Shown one piece after another: positions 28,349 to 37,214 of a stretch of 64,000 nt of DNA. The notes below the pieces were generated by a model. The model worked only from the letters and a program-made list of their open reading frames with translations, was not told the DNA's origin and did no database searches. Each line of letters starts with the position of its first letter. The stretch's first letter is position 1. The position numbers were made by a program, and so were the translations under genes. Source of the stretch: Cellulomonas cellasea (GTDB taxonomy: Bacteria > Actinomycetota > Actinomycetes > Actinomycetales > Cellulomonadaceae); contig NZ_JAUDBQ010000001.1 of assembly GCF_030372105.1 (NCBI RefSeq), positions 62,001-126,000 on the forward strand. Reading direction: 5' to 3'.

Positions 28349-29007
28349 CAGGAGGCCTCCATCAGGTCGGCGCGGGGCCGGGCGCCGAGGCGCTTGTCGG
28401 CGGTGAGGACTGCGGCGAGGGTGAGCAGGAGCCCCAGGGCCAGCGCGACGGCGGTGGCCCGGGTGGACCGGGCGCCGATGTGGTGGACCACCGGGACGCG
28501 CGGCGCCTGGTCGATGACGATCCGGCTGGCAGGCTCGACGCCCGCCTCGTCCTGGAGCTCGGCCAGGGCCTGCTCGATCCGCTCCAGCAGGGCGGTGGCC
28601 CGCTGCTGGACCTCCGCGGCGGTGGGCCCGACGACCTGCACGTCGAGCACCGGCCGCTCGAAGTTCTCGGCCCATTGGCCGCCGGAGTTCGGCAGCCGCA
28701 CGGCCTGCCCCTCGCGGACGCCCAGCCCCACCAGGCTCGTGCCGGACGACGCGAGCTGGGTGACGTCCGCGCCGTCGTCGACCCGGTGCGAGACGATCCC
28801 GGCCGTGGCGATGATGCTCTGCGAGGTGACCTCGAGGGTGTTCGGGTAGCGGGCGCTCGCGGGCGCGAGGAAGACCACGTCCACCTGCGTCCAGTACGAC
28901 CCCGGCGCCCGGCCCACCGCCGCGCAGGCCAGTGCGGTGGCGAGCAGCCCGACCACCACCACCCACCAGCGCCGGCGCGCGGCCAGCAGCACCCCCATGA
29001 CAGTCAT
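28348..29007 (-). CDS. Wzz-like chain-length/capsular polysaccharide membrane protein
   Basis: A 219-residue protein with one membrane segment near residues 13-31 and another near 180-200, framing a roughly 150-residue extracytoplasmic domain. This is the topology of polysaccharide co-polymerases (Wzz/CapA). The domain has VDVVFLAPASARYPNTLEVTSQSIIATAGIV and a coiled helical part (QQRATALLERIEQALAELQDEAG). No kinase domain is attached. It is the first gene of the wecB unit and diverges from a second Wzz-like module fused to a ligase. Confidence 0.72.
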   Translation of the reverse strand: MTVMGVLLAARRRWWVVVVGLLATALACAAVGRAPGSYWTQVDVVFLAPASARYPNTLEVTSQSIIATAGIVSHRVDDGADVTQLASSGTSLVGLGVREGQAVRLPNSGGQWAENFERPVLDVQVVGPTAAEVQQRATALLERIEQALAELQDEAGVEPASRIVIDQAPRVPVVHHIGARSTRATAVALALGLLLTLAAVLTADKRLGARPRADLMEAS

Positions 29008-29178
29008 GGCACCCCCTAGGCCTGCCATCCTGCCAGGCATATGGGGACATAATGGGCCGTAAGGGTCACGTTTGTGGGTGAAGAGTGCGAGTGCGGCGCC
29101 CATGGCACGTATGCGGCTTTTGCCCGATCTATGCTGCGAAGGCCGCGCTGGGCGACGACCCTCAGGAACGGGTGGACG
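29008..29178. promoter_or_regulatory. Divergent promoter region
   Basis: This 171-base gap separates the Wzz-like gene (minus) and the Wzz/ligase fusion (plus). It is richer in A/T than its surroundings. A TATGCT hexamer at 29130-29135 is a plausible plus-strand -10 element; a GGACATAATGG stretch near 29045 could serve either direction. No convincing -35 hexamers were found. Confidence 0.35.
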
Positions 29179-31266
29179 ATGAACCTCAAGGAGCTCGGCG
29201 GCGCGCTCACGCGCCGCTGGTACCTCACCCTCGCCGGGGCGGTCCTGGCCGCTGCCCTGTGCGTGCTGGCCTACGTGCTGGTGCCCCCGACGTACGAGTC
29301 CGGGGGCGACGTCGTGCTCCTGCCGCCGCAGACCACCGTCGGCGAGGGCGGCAACCCCTACCTCTTCCTCGGCGACCTCGACCAGGCGGTGGACATCCTC
29401 ACGCGCTCGCTGATGTCGGGCGAGACCGTCGCCGACGTCGAGGACGAGGTGCCGGGCGCCGAGTTCGAGGTGCTCCCCGACTGGACCACGAGCGGCCCGA
29501 TCCTGGTCATCACCGGCCGGGCGAGCACCGCGAGCGGCGCCGAGGCCGCGCGCGACGCCGTCCTAGACCGGCTGCCCGCCACGCTGCTCGCCTTGCAGGA
29601 CACGCTGCAGGTCCCCGCCGACGCCCAGATCGAGTCGATGGTGCTCACCCAGGACCTCGAGCCCGAGGCGGTGGCCACTGCGCGGATGCGCGCCGTCACG
29701 GCCGCCGGCGCCCTGGGGCTCGTGGGCGCGGCGCTCGCCATCGGCCTGCTCGACGCCCTCCTGGCCCGCGATCGCCGCGCGGCCCGGCCCCGTGCGGCGG
29801 CGGCGGCCAAGGAAGCAGAGCCCATGCCCGACGACGCCCAGACAGCCCTCCGCCCTGCCGCCAGCCGCACCGCAGCCACCCGCGCCGTCGCCGCCCGCAC
29901 GGCGGTGAGCAGCCCCCCGCGCGCCTTGCCGCGCGCCTCCCCGGCGATCCACCGACGGGGCCTGCCGCGCACGCCCCTCGCGCCGTCGACGCTGGGCGAT
30001 GGCGTCGGGCTGCTCAGCGCCTACGTGCTGCTCCTCATCGCGATCCCCTCGCGCCTGGTGCTGGCCCCGCTGGGCGGCGCGGGAACCCCGTCGCTGCTGC
30101 TCGGCTGCGGCTGCGCGTTGTGGTGGGTGTGGCACCGGTTGAACCGCTCCGAGCCCGAGCCGGCGCCGCCCGCGCCGGTGCGCCGCACCGTGCTGCTGTT
30201 CGGCGCCGCGGTGCTGGCCAGCTACGTCAACGCGATGGCCCGCCCGATCGTCTCCGAGGAGGTCGGCACCGCCGACCTGGGCCTCGTGGCGCTGCTGGGC
30301 TGGACGGGTGTGGCGCTCCTCGCGCATGACGGGATCGCGAACCGCGACCGGCTCACGACGCTGCTCTCCCGGCTCGCGGTGGCGGGTGGCGCGCTGGCCC
30401 TGGTCGGGATCCTGCAGTTCGCGACCAAGGAGTCGTGGGTGGATCGGATCGACATCCCCGGCCTGACAGCCAACGCCACGCTCGCCAACGTGTACGACAG
30501 GGACGGCTTCGCGCGCCCGGCCGGCACGGCCATCCATCCCATCGAGTTCGGCGTGGCCGTGACGATGCTGCTGCCGTTCGCGCTGCACCGCGCCTTCCAC
30601 TCGACCAGCCTCGGGGCCCTGCGACGCTGGTGGCCGCTGCTCGCGCTGGCGCTGGCCATCCCGCTGTCGATCTCCCGGTCGGCGCTGATCGGGGCGGTCA
30701 CGGTCCTCGCGGTGATGATCCCGGCGTGGCCGCCCGTGCGGCGGCGCCTCGCCCTGCTGTTCGTCGCGGCGATCAGCGCCGTGGTGTTCATCGGCATCCC
30801 GGGCATGGTCGGGACGCTGACCGGCATGTTCACCGGCATCGGGGCCGACAGCAGCGCCCGGTCCCGCACCGACGGCTACTCGGTGGCGCTCGAGTTCGTG
30901 GCGCGCGGTCCCGTGTTCGGGCGGGGATTCTCGACGTTCCTGCCGTCGTACCGGATCCTCGACAACCAGTACCTGCTGCTGCTGATCGAGATCGGCGTCG
31001 TGGGGCTGGCCGCGATGCTCGCGATGCTCGGCGCGGCGTGGACCGCGGCCCGCCGGGCCCGCCGGGCGTCCACGATCGAGGCCGACCGCCATCTGGCCCA
31101 GGCCGTGGCCGCGTCGGTGGCCGCGGGCGCCGTGAGCCTCGCCCTGTTCGACGCGTTCTCGTTCCCGATGGTGGCGGGCCTGCTGTTCCTCGCGGTGGGC
31201 ATCGCGGGAGCGGTGGGGCGCATCGCCTGGACCGAGGGGGTCGCCACCCGGCAGGCCCGGTGCTAG
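29179..31266 (+). CDS. Fusion of Wzz-like co-polymerase with O-antigen ligase/polymerase
   Basis: A single 695-residue chain with two modules. Residues 1-200 are Wzz-like: a membrane segment near 15-37, an extracytoplasmic part beginning PPTYESGGDVVLLPP, and a second membrane segment near 175-197. A low-complexity cytoplasmic Ala/Arg/Pro linker (about 200-265) follows. Residues 270-690 carry about ten membrane segments and the Wzy_C motif region (IPLSISRSALIG, then ARGPVFGRGFSTFLPSYRILDNQYLLLLIEIG), typical of O-antigen ligases and polymerases. The ATG has AGGAACGG upstream; in-frame codons further up belong to the intergenic region. Coupling chain length control to polymerisation in one protein is the evident implication. 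Confidence 0.8.
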   Translation: MNLKELGGALTRRWYLTLAGAVLAAALCVLAYVLVPPTYESGGDVVLLPPQTTVGEGGNPYLFLGDLDQAVDILTRSLMSGETVADVEDEVPGAEFEVLPDWTTSGPILVITGRASTASGAEAARDAVLDRLPATLLALQDTLQVPADAQIESMVLTQDLEPEAVATARMRAVTAAGALGLVGAALAIGLLDALLARDRRAARPRAAAAAKEAEPMPDDAQTALRPAASRTAATRAVAARTAVSSPPRALPRASPAIHRRGLPRTPLAPSTLGDGVGLLSAYVLLLIAIPSRLVLAPLGGAGTPSLLLGCGCALWWVWHRLNRSEPEPAPPAPVRRTVLLFGAAVLASYVNAMARPIVSEEVGTADLGLVALLGWTGVALLAHDGIANRDRLTTLLSRLAVAGGALALVGILQFATKESWVDRIDIPGLTANATLANVYDRDGFARPAGTAIHPIEFGVAVTMLLPFALHRAFHSTSLGALRRWWPLLALALAIPLSISRSALIGAVTVLAVMIPAWPPVRRRLALLFVAAISAVVFIGIPGMVGTLTGMFTGIGADSSARSRTDGYSVALEFVARGPVFGRGFSTFLPSYRILDNQYLLLLIEIGVVGLAAMLAMLGAAWTAARRARRASTIEADRHLAQAVAASVAAGAVSLALFDAFSFPMVAGLLFLAVGIAGAVGRIAWTEGVATRQARC

Positions 31267-31342
31267 CGTCCCAGCGGTCAGGCGCCGGAAATGCCCGGTG
31301 CGCCGGAAGACCACCCGACCGATGATCGGGGAGCTCTCACCC

Positions 31343-32641
31343 ATGACGCCGACCTCCGCCCACCGCGCGCCTCGCGCAGCCCATCGCGGCCCGCGCCGTT
31401 CCGGGCTCCGCCGCGCCCGGCAGTCCGCCCAGGGCGCCGCGCTCGCGCTCGCGCTGCTCGTCACGGTGATGGGCGCCGAGCCCGGCGCGAGCGCGCACCC
31501 CGGCGCCCACGGCCCGCACAGCCCGCCCGGCGCCGTCGCCGCATCCGACGAGGAGCGCGCCGATGCGGCGCCCGGCCGCACCCCCTGGGAACAGCACACC
31601 CCCACCCCCTCCCTCGTCCCCGCGGACGCCACCGGGGAGGCGGGGCCCACCGCGACTCCCGACGGGGTGCTGAGTGCCGACCCTGCCAGCACGTCCGTGC
31701 CGGGGGACGCTGCCCCCGAGGGCGGGGCCGTCGCGGGCTCGACAGCGGCTGGCGCCCCGCAGGCGGGCGGCGCCGCGCGGCAGGCCAACGGCTGCGCCGC
31801 CCAGCCGAGCGCCTGCGGATACCCGGACGCCAGCACCACGGGGGTGCCCGCCGGGACGGTGCTGCGCGCGGTGCCCCAGGAGCTCACCTCCGGGCCGGGC
31901 TGGCACTACGACGAGCGCGGCTGGATCGTGGTCGACGGCGACGGCGCGGTGCTCGAGGGGATCACCACGACCGCCACCGTCGAGGTCACCGGGCGGGGCG
32001 CCGTGGTGCGCGCCTCGCAGATCGTCGTCGCCGGCGAGGCGAACGGGGTCGCGCTGCGCCACGCGCAGGACGTCACCATCGAGGACTGCGAGATCTCCGG
32101 GCCGACGGGCAGCGGGCCGCAACGCCTACTGGTGGGCATCAAGGACGTCTACGGCGACGCCACGGGCGCCGTGATCCGGCGCAACGACATCTGGCACACG
32201 TCGACGGGCGTGCAGATCGACTCCGGGCTCATCGAGGGCAACTACATCCACGACCTGGGGCTCGCGAGCGGCGACCACCTCAACGGCACCACCAGCGGCG
32301 GCGGGACCGCGCAGCTGACCATCCGCGGCAACACGATCCTCAACCCGCATCCCCAGACGGACGCGGTGAGCCTGTTCCAGGACTTCGGGCCGCAGGCGAA
32401 CCGGCTCATCGAGGGCAACCTGCTGGCCGGGGGCGGGTACACGCTCTACGCGGGCGCGAACAGCGGGAAGGAGTCGACGGCCACGAACATCAGCGTGATC
32501 GGCAACCGCTTCGCGCGCTCGTACTACGCGCAGGCCGGCTCCTACGGCCCCGTCACCGCGTACACCTCGGGTGGCGGCAACAAGTGGAGCGGGAACGTGT
32601 GGGACGACGACGGGTCGACGATCCCGACGCCACACGGCTGA
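31343..32641 (+). CDS. Secreted right-handed beta-helix protein
   Basis: A 432-residue exported protein. Residues 1-50 are a long basic signal region with hydrophobic core GAALALALLVTVMGAEPGASA. Residues 50-165 are low-complexity (Pro, Ala, Gly, Thr). From about 170 the chain shows pectate-lyase-like coils: VTIEDCEISG, VIRRNDIWHTSTGVQI, LIEGNYIHDLG, LTIRGNTILNPH, RLIEGNLLAGGGYTLYAG, ISVIGNRFARSY. No clear catalytic triad of a known polysaccharide lyase was identified. The ATG with GGGGAG nine bases upstream was preferred over one 21 bases earlier. It may trim or bind the polysaccharide outside the cell. Confidence 0.75.
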   Translation: MTPTSAHRAPRAAHRGPRRSGLRRARQSAQGAALALALLVTVMGAEPGASAHPGAHGPHSPPGAVAASDEERADAAPGRTPWEQHTPTPSLVPADATGEAGPTATPDGVLSADPASTSVPGDAAPEGGAVAGSTAAGAPQAGGAARQANGCAAQPSACGYPDASTTGVPAGTVLRAVPQELTSGPGWHYDERGWIVVDGDGAVLEGITTTATVEVTGRGAVVRASQIVVAGEANGVALRHAQDVTIEDCEISGPTGSGPQRLLVGIKDVYGDATGAVIRRNDIWHTSTGVQIDSGLIEGNYIHDLGLASGDHLNGTTSGGGTAQLTIRGNTILNPHPQTDAVSLFQDFGPQANRLIEGNLLAGGGYTLYAGANSGKESTATNISVIGNRFARSYYAQAGSYGPVTAYTSGGGNKWSGNVWDDDGSTIPTPHG

Positions 32642-32670
32642 GCGGGCGCTGCTCGCGGGAGCCCCGGGCG

Positions 32671-33585
32671 TCAGCGCGGCACGAGCGCCGGGGGGCAGCC
32701 GAGCTCGGCGGGCCTGCGGCCGGGGCGCAGCAGCGCGGCCAGCGACGCGCGCGACTCCTGGTGCCCGCGGGCGAGCCAGCTCAGCTCGCTGGCCACGACG
32801 AGGGCGTAGTAGACGGCGCTGGCGGGCCGGCGGTGGCGGCGCGCGTACAGGCGCACCCGGTTGACGATCTGCATGGCGTGGGTGCGCGGCGTGCGCCCCG
32901 ACCCGCCACCGGCGTGCATCACCTCGGCATGCGGCGTGTAGACGGTGCGCCAGCCCGCGTCGGCGGCCCGCAGGCACAGGTCCGTCTCCTCGGAGTAGAG
33001 GAAGAACGACTCGTCCCAGCCGCCCAGCGCGTCGTGGCAGGTGCGATCGACGAGCAGGACCGCGCCGAGGGCCCAGTCCACCGGGTGCTCGACGACATAG
33101 GCGCGCGGGTCGGTGATGTGCTCGCTGACGGCCGCCCACCCGGTGAAGCCCAGCCCCGTGGCGCGGCCGAGCGTCGGCGCCCGGCGCAGCGACCAGGCCA
33201 GCCGCCCCTGCTCGTCCACGACGCGCGGGGCGACGATCCCGGCGCCGGTGCGCTTCAGGGCCTCGACCATCAGCTCCACCGCATGGGGCGCCAGGCGCGC
33301 GTCGGGGTTGAGCACGAGGACCAGCCCGGCGCCCGGCACGGCGTCCGCGCCGGCGTTGATGCCCGCCGCGTAGCCCCGGTTCGCCTGCGACACCACGAGG
33401 CAGTCGGCCCGGGCCCGGGCGAGATCTGCGGTGCCGTCGGTGGAGCCGTTGTCCACGACGACGACCTCGGCCACGACGGAGCCGAGGGCGGCGGGCAGGC
33501 TGTCCAGCAGCGGATCGAGGTCGAGCGCGCTGTTGTGCGTCACGACGACCACGACGACCTCGGGGGTGCTGATCACGCGCGCCAT
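32671..33585 (-). CDS. Glycosyltransferase family 2 (rhamnosyltransferase-like)
   Basis: A 304-residue GT-A fold transferase. VVVVVTHNSALDLDPLLDSL opens the domain, VVDNGSTDGTADLA is the nucleotide-binding turn, ANRGYAAGINAGADA follows, and LNPDARL occupies the DxD position. GWDESFFLYSEETDLCLRAADAGW is the acceptor/catalytic region typical of rhamnosyltransferase-like GT2 proteins. It is transcribed alone on the minus strand and lies back to back with a GT4 gene. Donor and acceptor are unknown. Confidence 0.85.
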   Translation of the reverse strand: MARVISTPEVVVVVVTHNSALDLDPLLDSLPAALGSVVAEVVVVDNGSTDGTADLARARADCLVVSQANRGYAAGINAGADAVPGAGLVLVLNPDARLAPHAVELMVEALKRTGAGIVAPRVVDEQGRLAWSLRRAPTLGRATGLGFTGWAAVSEHITDPRAYVVEHPVDWALGAVLLVDRTCHDALGGWDESFFLYSEETDLCLRAADAGWRTVYTPHAEVMHAGGGSGRTPRTHAMQIVNRVRLYARRHRRPASAVYYALVVASELSWLARGHQESRASLAALLRPGRRPAELGCPPALVPR

Positions 33586-33634
33586 CCTAGGGGTGAAGAT
33601 CGGTCCTTTTCGTCTCAAAGCAGACATTCGACGC

Positions 33635-33640
33635 TATCGT
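33635..33640 (+). promoter_or_regulatory. Putative -10 element of a leaderless glycosyltransferase transcript
   Basis: The hexamer TATCGT ends exactly six bases before the GTG start of the following GT4 gene, so transcription would begin at the start codon. No Shine-Dalgarno match lies in between. The spacing equals that seen at ndh. Confidence 0.45.
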
Positions 33641-33646
33641 CGACGT

Positions 33647-34927
33647 GTGACCCGCATCCTCCTCGTGGCTCCGACCTGCGACGGCACCGACGTGGGCGAG
33701 GCATGGGTCGCCCACCAGTGGGCCTCGCGGCTCGGACGACGCCATGACGTCACGCTGCTCACGTCCCATAAGCGCGACCGGCCCCCGGCGGCGCCCCAGC
33801 TCCCCGGCGTCCGCGTCATCGAATGGCCCGATCCGCCCGGGCTCGGCCGCGCCGAGCGGCTCAACAGCCTGCTGAAGCCCGGCTACGCGGCGTTCCACGT
33901 GCGCGCCCGCCGCTGGGCGCGCGCCGCCCTGGCCCGCGGGGAGCGCTTCGACGTGGCCCACCAGCCGGCGCCCGTGGCCACGCGGTACCCGTCCCCGCTG
34001 GCCGGCCTCGGCATCCCCTGGCTGCTGGGCCCCGTGGGCGGCGGCCTCACCGACCCGCCGGGCTTCCCCGCCGACGACACCGCCCCCTGGTACGTGGGCC
34101 TGCGAGCCGTCGACGGGTGGCGGCTCGCCCACGACCCGTGGCTGCGCCGCACCTACCGCGACGCCTCGATCGTGCTCGGCATCGCCCCCTACGTCGCCGA
34201 GCACCTGGCCGACGCGCCCGTGCGCGAGCTCGTGACGCTCAGCGAGACGGCGCTGCCCGAGCTCCCGGACCTCGAGCCGCGCATCCCGCATGACGGACCG
34301 CTGCGGCTGCTGCATGTCGGCAGGCTGGTGCGCACCAAGGGCGCCCGGGACGTGGTGCGGGCCCTCAGCCTGCTCCCCCGGGGCCGCGCACGGCTCGACG
34401 TGGTGGGCGACGGCCCGGACCGCGAGGCCTGCGAGGCGTTGGCCCGCGAGCTCGGCGTCGCGCCGCACGTCACCTTCCACGGCCGCCAGGACCGCGCCGC
34501 CGTCGAGGCCCACTACCGGGCCGCTGACGTGTTCGTCTTCCCCAGCTACCGCGAGCCCGGCGGCAACGTGGTGCTCGAGGCGATGGGCCACGGGCTGCCA
34601 GTGGTCGTGGCCGACAGGGGCGGGCCCGCGAGCGCCGTCGACGACGCGTGCGCGATCCGGCTGCCCGTCACGACGCCCGACGCGCTCGCCGCCGGCCTCG
34701 CCGCCGCGATCGAGCGCCTCGCCGCCGACCCGGCCCTGCGCGCCGAGATGGGCCAGGCGGCCCGCGGGCGGATGGAGCGGGTGGGGTTGTGGGAGGCCAA
34801 GATCGACGAGGCCGAGCGGCTGTACGCGCGGGTCATCCGCGACGCCGCGGTGGGCGGGGGCGCTGGCACTGGCGCTGGCACTGGCGCTGATCGGCGTGCC
34901 GTCGTCCGGCGACGGTCGGGCTCATGA
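33647..34927 (+). CDS. Glycosyltransferase family 4 (GT-B)
   Basis: A 426-residue GT-B transferase using a nucleotide sugar, with retaining chemistry expected for GT4. The N-terminal domain begins ILLVAPTCDGTDVGEAWVAHQWASRLG and contains LLGPVGGGLTDPPG. The C-terminal donor domain has LLHVGRLVRTKGARDVVRAL, VVGDGPDREACEAL and the E-x7-E stretch EPGGNVVLEAMGHGLPVVV. The C-terminus ends in a Gly-Ala-Gly-Thr repeat coded by a 12-base tandem repeat (34862-34888). The GTG start appears leaderless. It overlaps the next gene by ATGA. Confidence 0.87.
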   Translation: MTRILLVAPTCDGTDVGEAWVAHQWASRLGRRHDVTLLTSHKRDRPPAAPQLPGVRVIEWPDPPGLGRAERLNSLLKPGYAAFHVRARRWARAALARGERFDVAHQPAPVATRYPSPLAGLGIPWLLGPVGGGLTDPPGFPADDTAPWYVGLRAVDGWRLAHDPWLRRTYRDASIVLGIAPYVAEHLADAPVRELVTLSETALPELPDLEPRIPHDGPLRLLHVGRLVRTKGARDVVRALSLLPRGRARLDVVGDGPDREACEALARELGVAPHVTFHGRQDRAAVEAHYRAADVFVFPSYREPGGNVVLEAMGHGLPVVVADRGGPASAVDDACAIRLPVTTPDALAAGLAAAIERLAADPALRAEMGQAARGRMERVGLWEAKIDEAERLYARVIRDAAVGGGAGTGAGTGADRRAVVRRRSGS

Positions 34928-35877
34928 CGACGCGTTCGGCGGACGGCCCTGGGCCGATGGCCGGCGTGGTGGTGCCGGCCCACAACGAGGAGCGCACGAT
35001 CACGCGGTTGCTCACCGCGCTGACCGCCGACCCCGGCATCCCGCTCGAGGTCGTGGTGGTGTGCAACGGCTGCTCCGACCGCACCGCCGACGTCGCACGC
35101 CGCATGGCCCTGCCGGCCGGCGCGCGCTCGACGGTCACGGTGGTGGAGCTGGCCGAGGCGGGCAAGGCGGGCGCGCTGCTCCGGGGCGACGAGGCCACCG
35201 CCGCCTACCCCCGCGTGTACGTGGACGCCGACGTGGAGATCACCGCCGCCTCGGTCGCCGCCCTCGCCGCAGCCCTCGACGGAGGCCCCGACGGCGCGTC
35301 GGCGGCGGCGCCCTCCGGCGGCCGCCTGGCCGGCGGCCACCTGGCCGCCGGGCCTGAGCGCCAGGTGCCGCGGGACGGCGTGGGCTGGCCGGTGCGGTGG
35401 TATTACGACGTGTGGGAGCGGCTGCCGCAGGTCCGCGACGGGCTGTTCGGACGCGGGGTCGTGGCCGTGTCGGCCGAGGGCCATGCCCGGCTGCGCGGGC
35501 TGCCGTCGATGCTGTCCGACGACCTGGTGATGTCGGAGGCGTTCACCCCCGCCGAGCGCGTCGTCGCCCCCGGCGCCGTCGTCGTGGTGCGGCCCCCGCG
35601 CACGCTGCGTGACCTGCTGCGTCGCCGGGTGCGGGTGGCGACGGGCAACGCGCAGGCGGACGGCGCCGGGCTGCGGGGCTCGTCGGCCGCCACCTCCCCG
35701 GGCACGCTGGCCCGCCTGGTGCGGGAGCGCCCGTCGTCGGCGCCCCAGGTCGGGCTCTTCGTGGCGGTGGCGCTCGTCGCCCGCACCCGTGCGCGGCGCG
35801 CGGTGCGGCGCGGCGACTTCAGGACGTGGCTGCGGGACGAGAGCTCGCGGGTCCCGGCCCCGCTGCCTCCGGGGTGA
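34924..35877 (+). CDS. Glycosyltransferase family 2
   Basis: A 317-residue GT-A protein. Recognisable parts are GVVVPAHNEERTITRLLTAL, VVVCNGCSDRTADVARR, the DxD-like VYVDADVEITAASV, and FGRGVVAVSAEGHARLRGLPSMLSDDLVMSEAF. The last 60 residues are basic and may contain a short hydrophobic stretch. Its 3' end overlaps the last 59 bases of the convergent minus-strand glycosyltransferase gene, an unusual arrangement for this otherwise orderly locus. Confidence 0.85.
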   Translation: MTTRSADGPGPMAGVVVPAHNEERTITRLLTALTADPGIPLEVVVVCNGCSDRTADVARRMALPAGARSTVTVVELAEAGKAGALLRGDEATAAYPRVYVDADVEITAASVAALAAALDGGPDGASAAAPSGGRLAGGHLAAGPERQVPRDGVGWPVRWYYDVWERLPQVRDGLFGRGVVAVSAEGHARLRGLPSMLSDDLVMSEAFTPAERVVAPGAVVVVRPPRTLRDLLRRRVRVATGNAQADGAGLRGSSAATSPGTLARLVRERPSSAPQVGLFVAVALVARTRARRAVRRGDFRTWLRDESSRVPAPLPPG

Positions 35878-37171
35878 GGCTCGCTCGGGCGGCCGGGGCG
35901 GCGCCCCCACGCTCCTCAGCGGCGTCGCGGGCGGCGCGCGGCGCGCTCTCGACTGCGGTCCCGTAGACGGCGTCCTCGATGATCCGCACCACCCCCCGCT
36001 GCGCGGGCCCCCAGCCCTGCCGTGCGCTGGCGGCCAGCACCGAGCGCGGCTCGGGGAAGGCGATGGCACGCTCCAGGCCGGCGGCCAGGCCGCCCGGGGT
36101 CGGCGGCGCCCACACCACATGCGGGTTCACCAGGTCGGCGCGCGCGTCCGGGTGGTCGTTGACCACGGGGACCAGCCCGGCGGCCAGCATCTCCTCCGCG
36201 ACGAGGGAGATGTTCGTGAAGGACAGCGCGAAGCCCGCAGAGCAGCGCCGGTACAGCGCGGCCAGCTCGGTGGGGGTGAGCCGCCCGTGCCACGTCACGG
36301 GGAAGGTGACGTCGGTGAACCGCTCGCCGTAGGCGTGGATCTCCTGCTCGGGGTGGCGGGCGTGGAACTGCTCGAGGGCGAGCCGGGCGAGCAGGTAGCC
36401 GCGGCGGCCGACGCCCGGCTTGGCGTAGAGCACGACGCCGGTTCGGGCGTCGTCCGCTGCCGCCCCGGCTGCCGGTGACGCGGGATCCAGCGCGTAGGTG
36501 TCGGTGTCGCAGCCGAACGGGACCACGTCCACGTCCACCCCCACCTCGCGGGCGAGCGTGCTGGCGACCATCTCCCCCAGCGCGATCATCCGCAGGCCGA
36601 GCCGGTAGCTGTCCTCGGCGAGCGCGTACCGCGACCCGCGCGGGAAGAAGTACGGCTCGAAGTCCTGCACGAAGTACAGCCGGCGCATCGGCATCGTGCC
36701 CCGCGACGCCAGCACATGCGCCGTGGGCCAGGACGTGGCCACACACGCGTCGACGCCGACGATGCCGCCGTCCGCGCTGAGGACTTGCGCCTGCACCCCC
36801 GGCCAGCCCGCGCGCACGACAGCCGCCTGCTCGCGCACGTCGCCGCCGTGCCGGTCATAGAGGAACACCGTGCAGGTGTGCCCCGCGGCCTCGAGCCCCT
36901 CGATCATCCGGAACATCGTGGTGTGGCCGCCGGAGCCCAGCGACGGCGGCGTGCACAGCCACCCGATGTGCAGCGAGCGCGCGCGGCGCGGGCGCACCGG
37001 CGGCGACGCCAGCCGCACCCGGGTGGAGTCCGCGACGTCGCCGGCCAGCAGCGGGAGTTCCGGCGCCTGCGCGTCCAAGCGCGCGGCGAGCCGCCGGACC
37101 CCGCGCCGGAACAGCTCGCGGACCCCGTGCCGTCGGGCGAACCGGATCACGCCTCGTGCCGAGATGCTCAT
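35819..37171 (-). CDS. WsaF-like glycosyltransferase (rhamnosyltransferase family)
   Basis: A 450-residue GT-B transferase resembling WsaF and related rhamnan-chain enzymes. The N-terminal part has HIGWLCTPPSLGSGGHTTMFRMIEGLEAAGH. The middle has RRLYFVQDFEPYFFPRGSRYALAEDSYRLG, a hallmark of the group. The C-terminal donor domain has VLYAKPGVGRRGYLLARLAL, HGRLTPTELAALYRRCSAGFALSFTNISLVAEEMLAAGLVPVV. About 50 residues at the C-terminus are low-complexity and are the part encoded in the region overlapping the convergent gene. AGGAGG before the ATG fixes the start. Confidence 0.83.
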   Translation of the reverse strand: MSISARGVIRFARRHGVRELFRRGVRRLAARLDAQAPELPLLAGDVADSTRVRLASPPVRPRRARSLHIGWLCTPPSLGSGGHTTMFRMIEGLEAAGHTCTVFLYDRHGGDVREQAAVVRAGWPGVQAQVLSADGGIVGVDACVATSWPTAHVLASRGTMPMRRLYFVQDFEPYFFPRGSRYALAEDSYRLGLRMIALGEMVASTLAREVGVDVDVVPFGCDTDTYALDPASPAAGAAADDARTGVVLYAKPGVGRRGYLLARLALEQFHARHPEQEIHAYGERFTDVTFPVTWHGRLTPTELAALYRRCSAGFALSFTNISLVAEEMLAAGLVPVVNDHPDARADLVNPHVVWAPPTPGGLAAGLERAIAFPEPRSVLAASARQGWGPAQRGVVRIIEDAVYGTAVESAPRAARDAAEERGGAAPAARASLTPEAAGPGPASSRPAATS

Positions 37172-37214
37172 CTCGTCCTCCTGCCTGCGTGCGGATGGCA
37201 CGCCGTCGCGGCGC

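Noticed and set aside
34862-34888. 12-base tandem repeat considered as a minisatellite or CRISPR-like element
   Set aside because: It has barely more than two copies, stays in frame and codes for a Gly/Ala/Thr tail of a glycosyltransferase.
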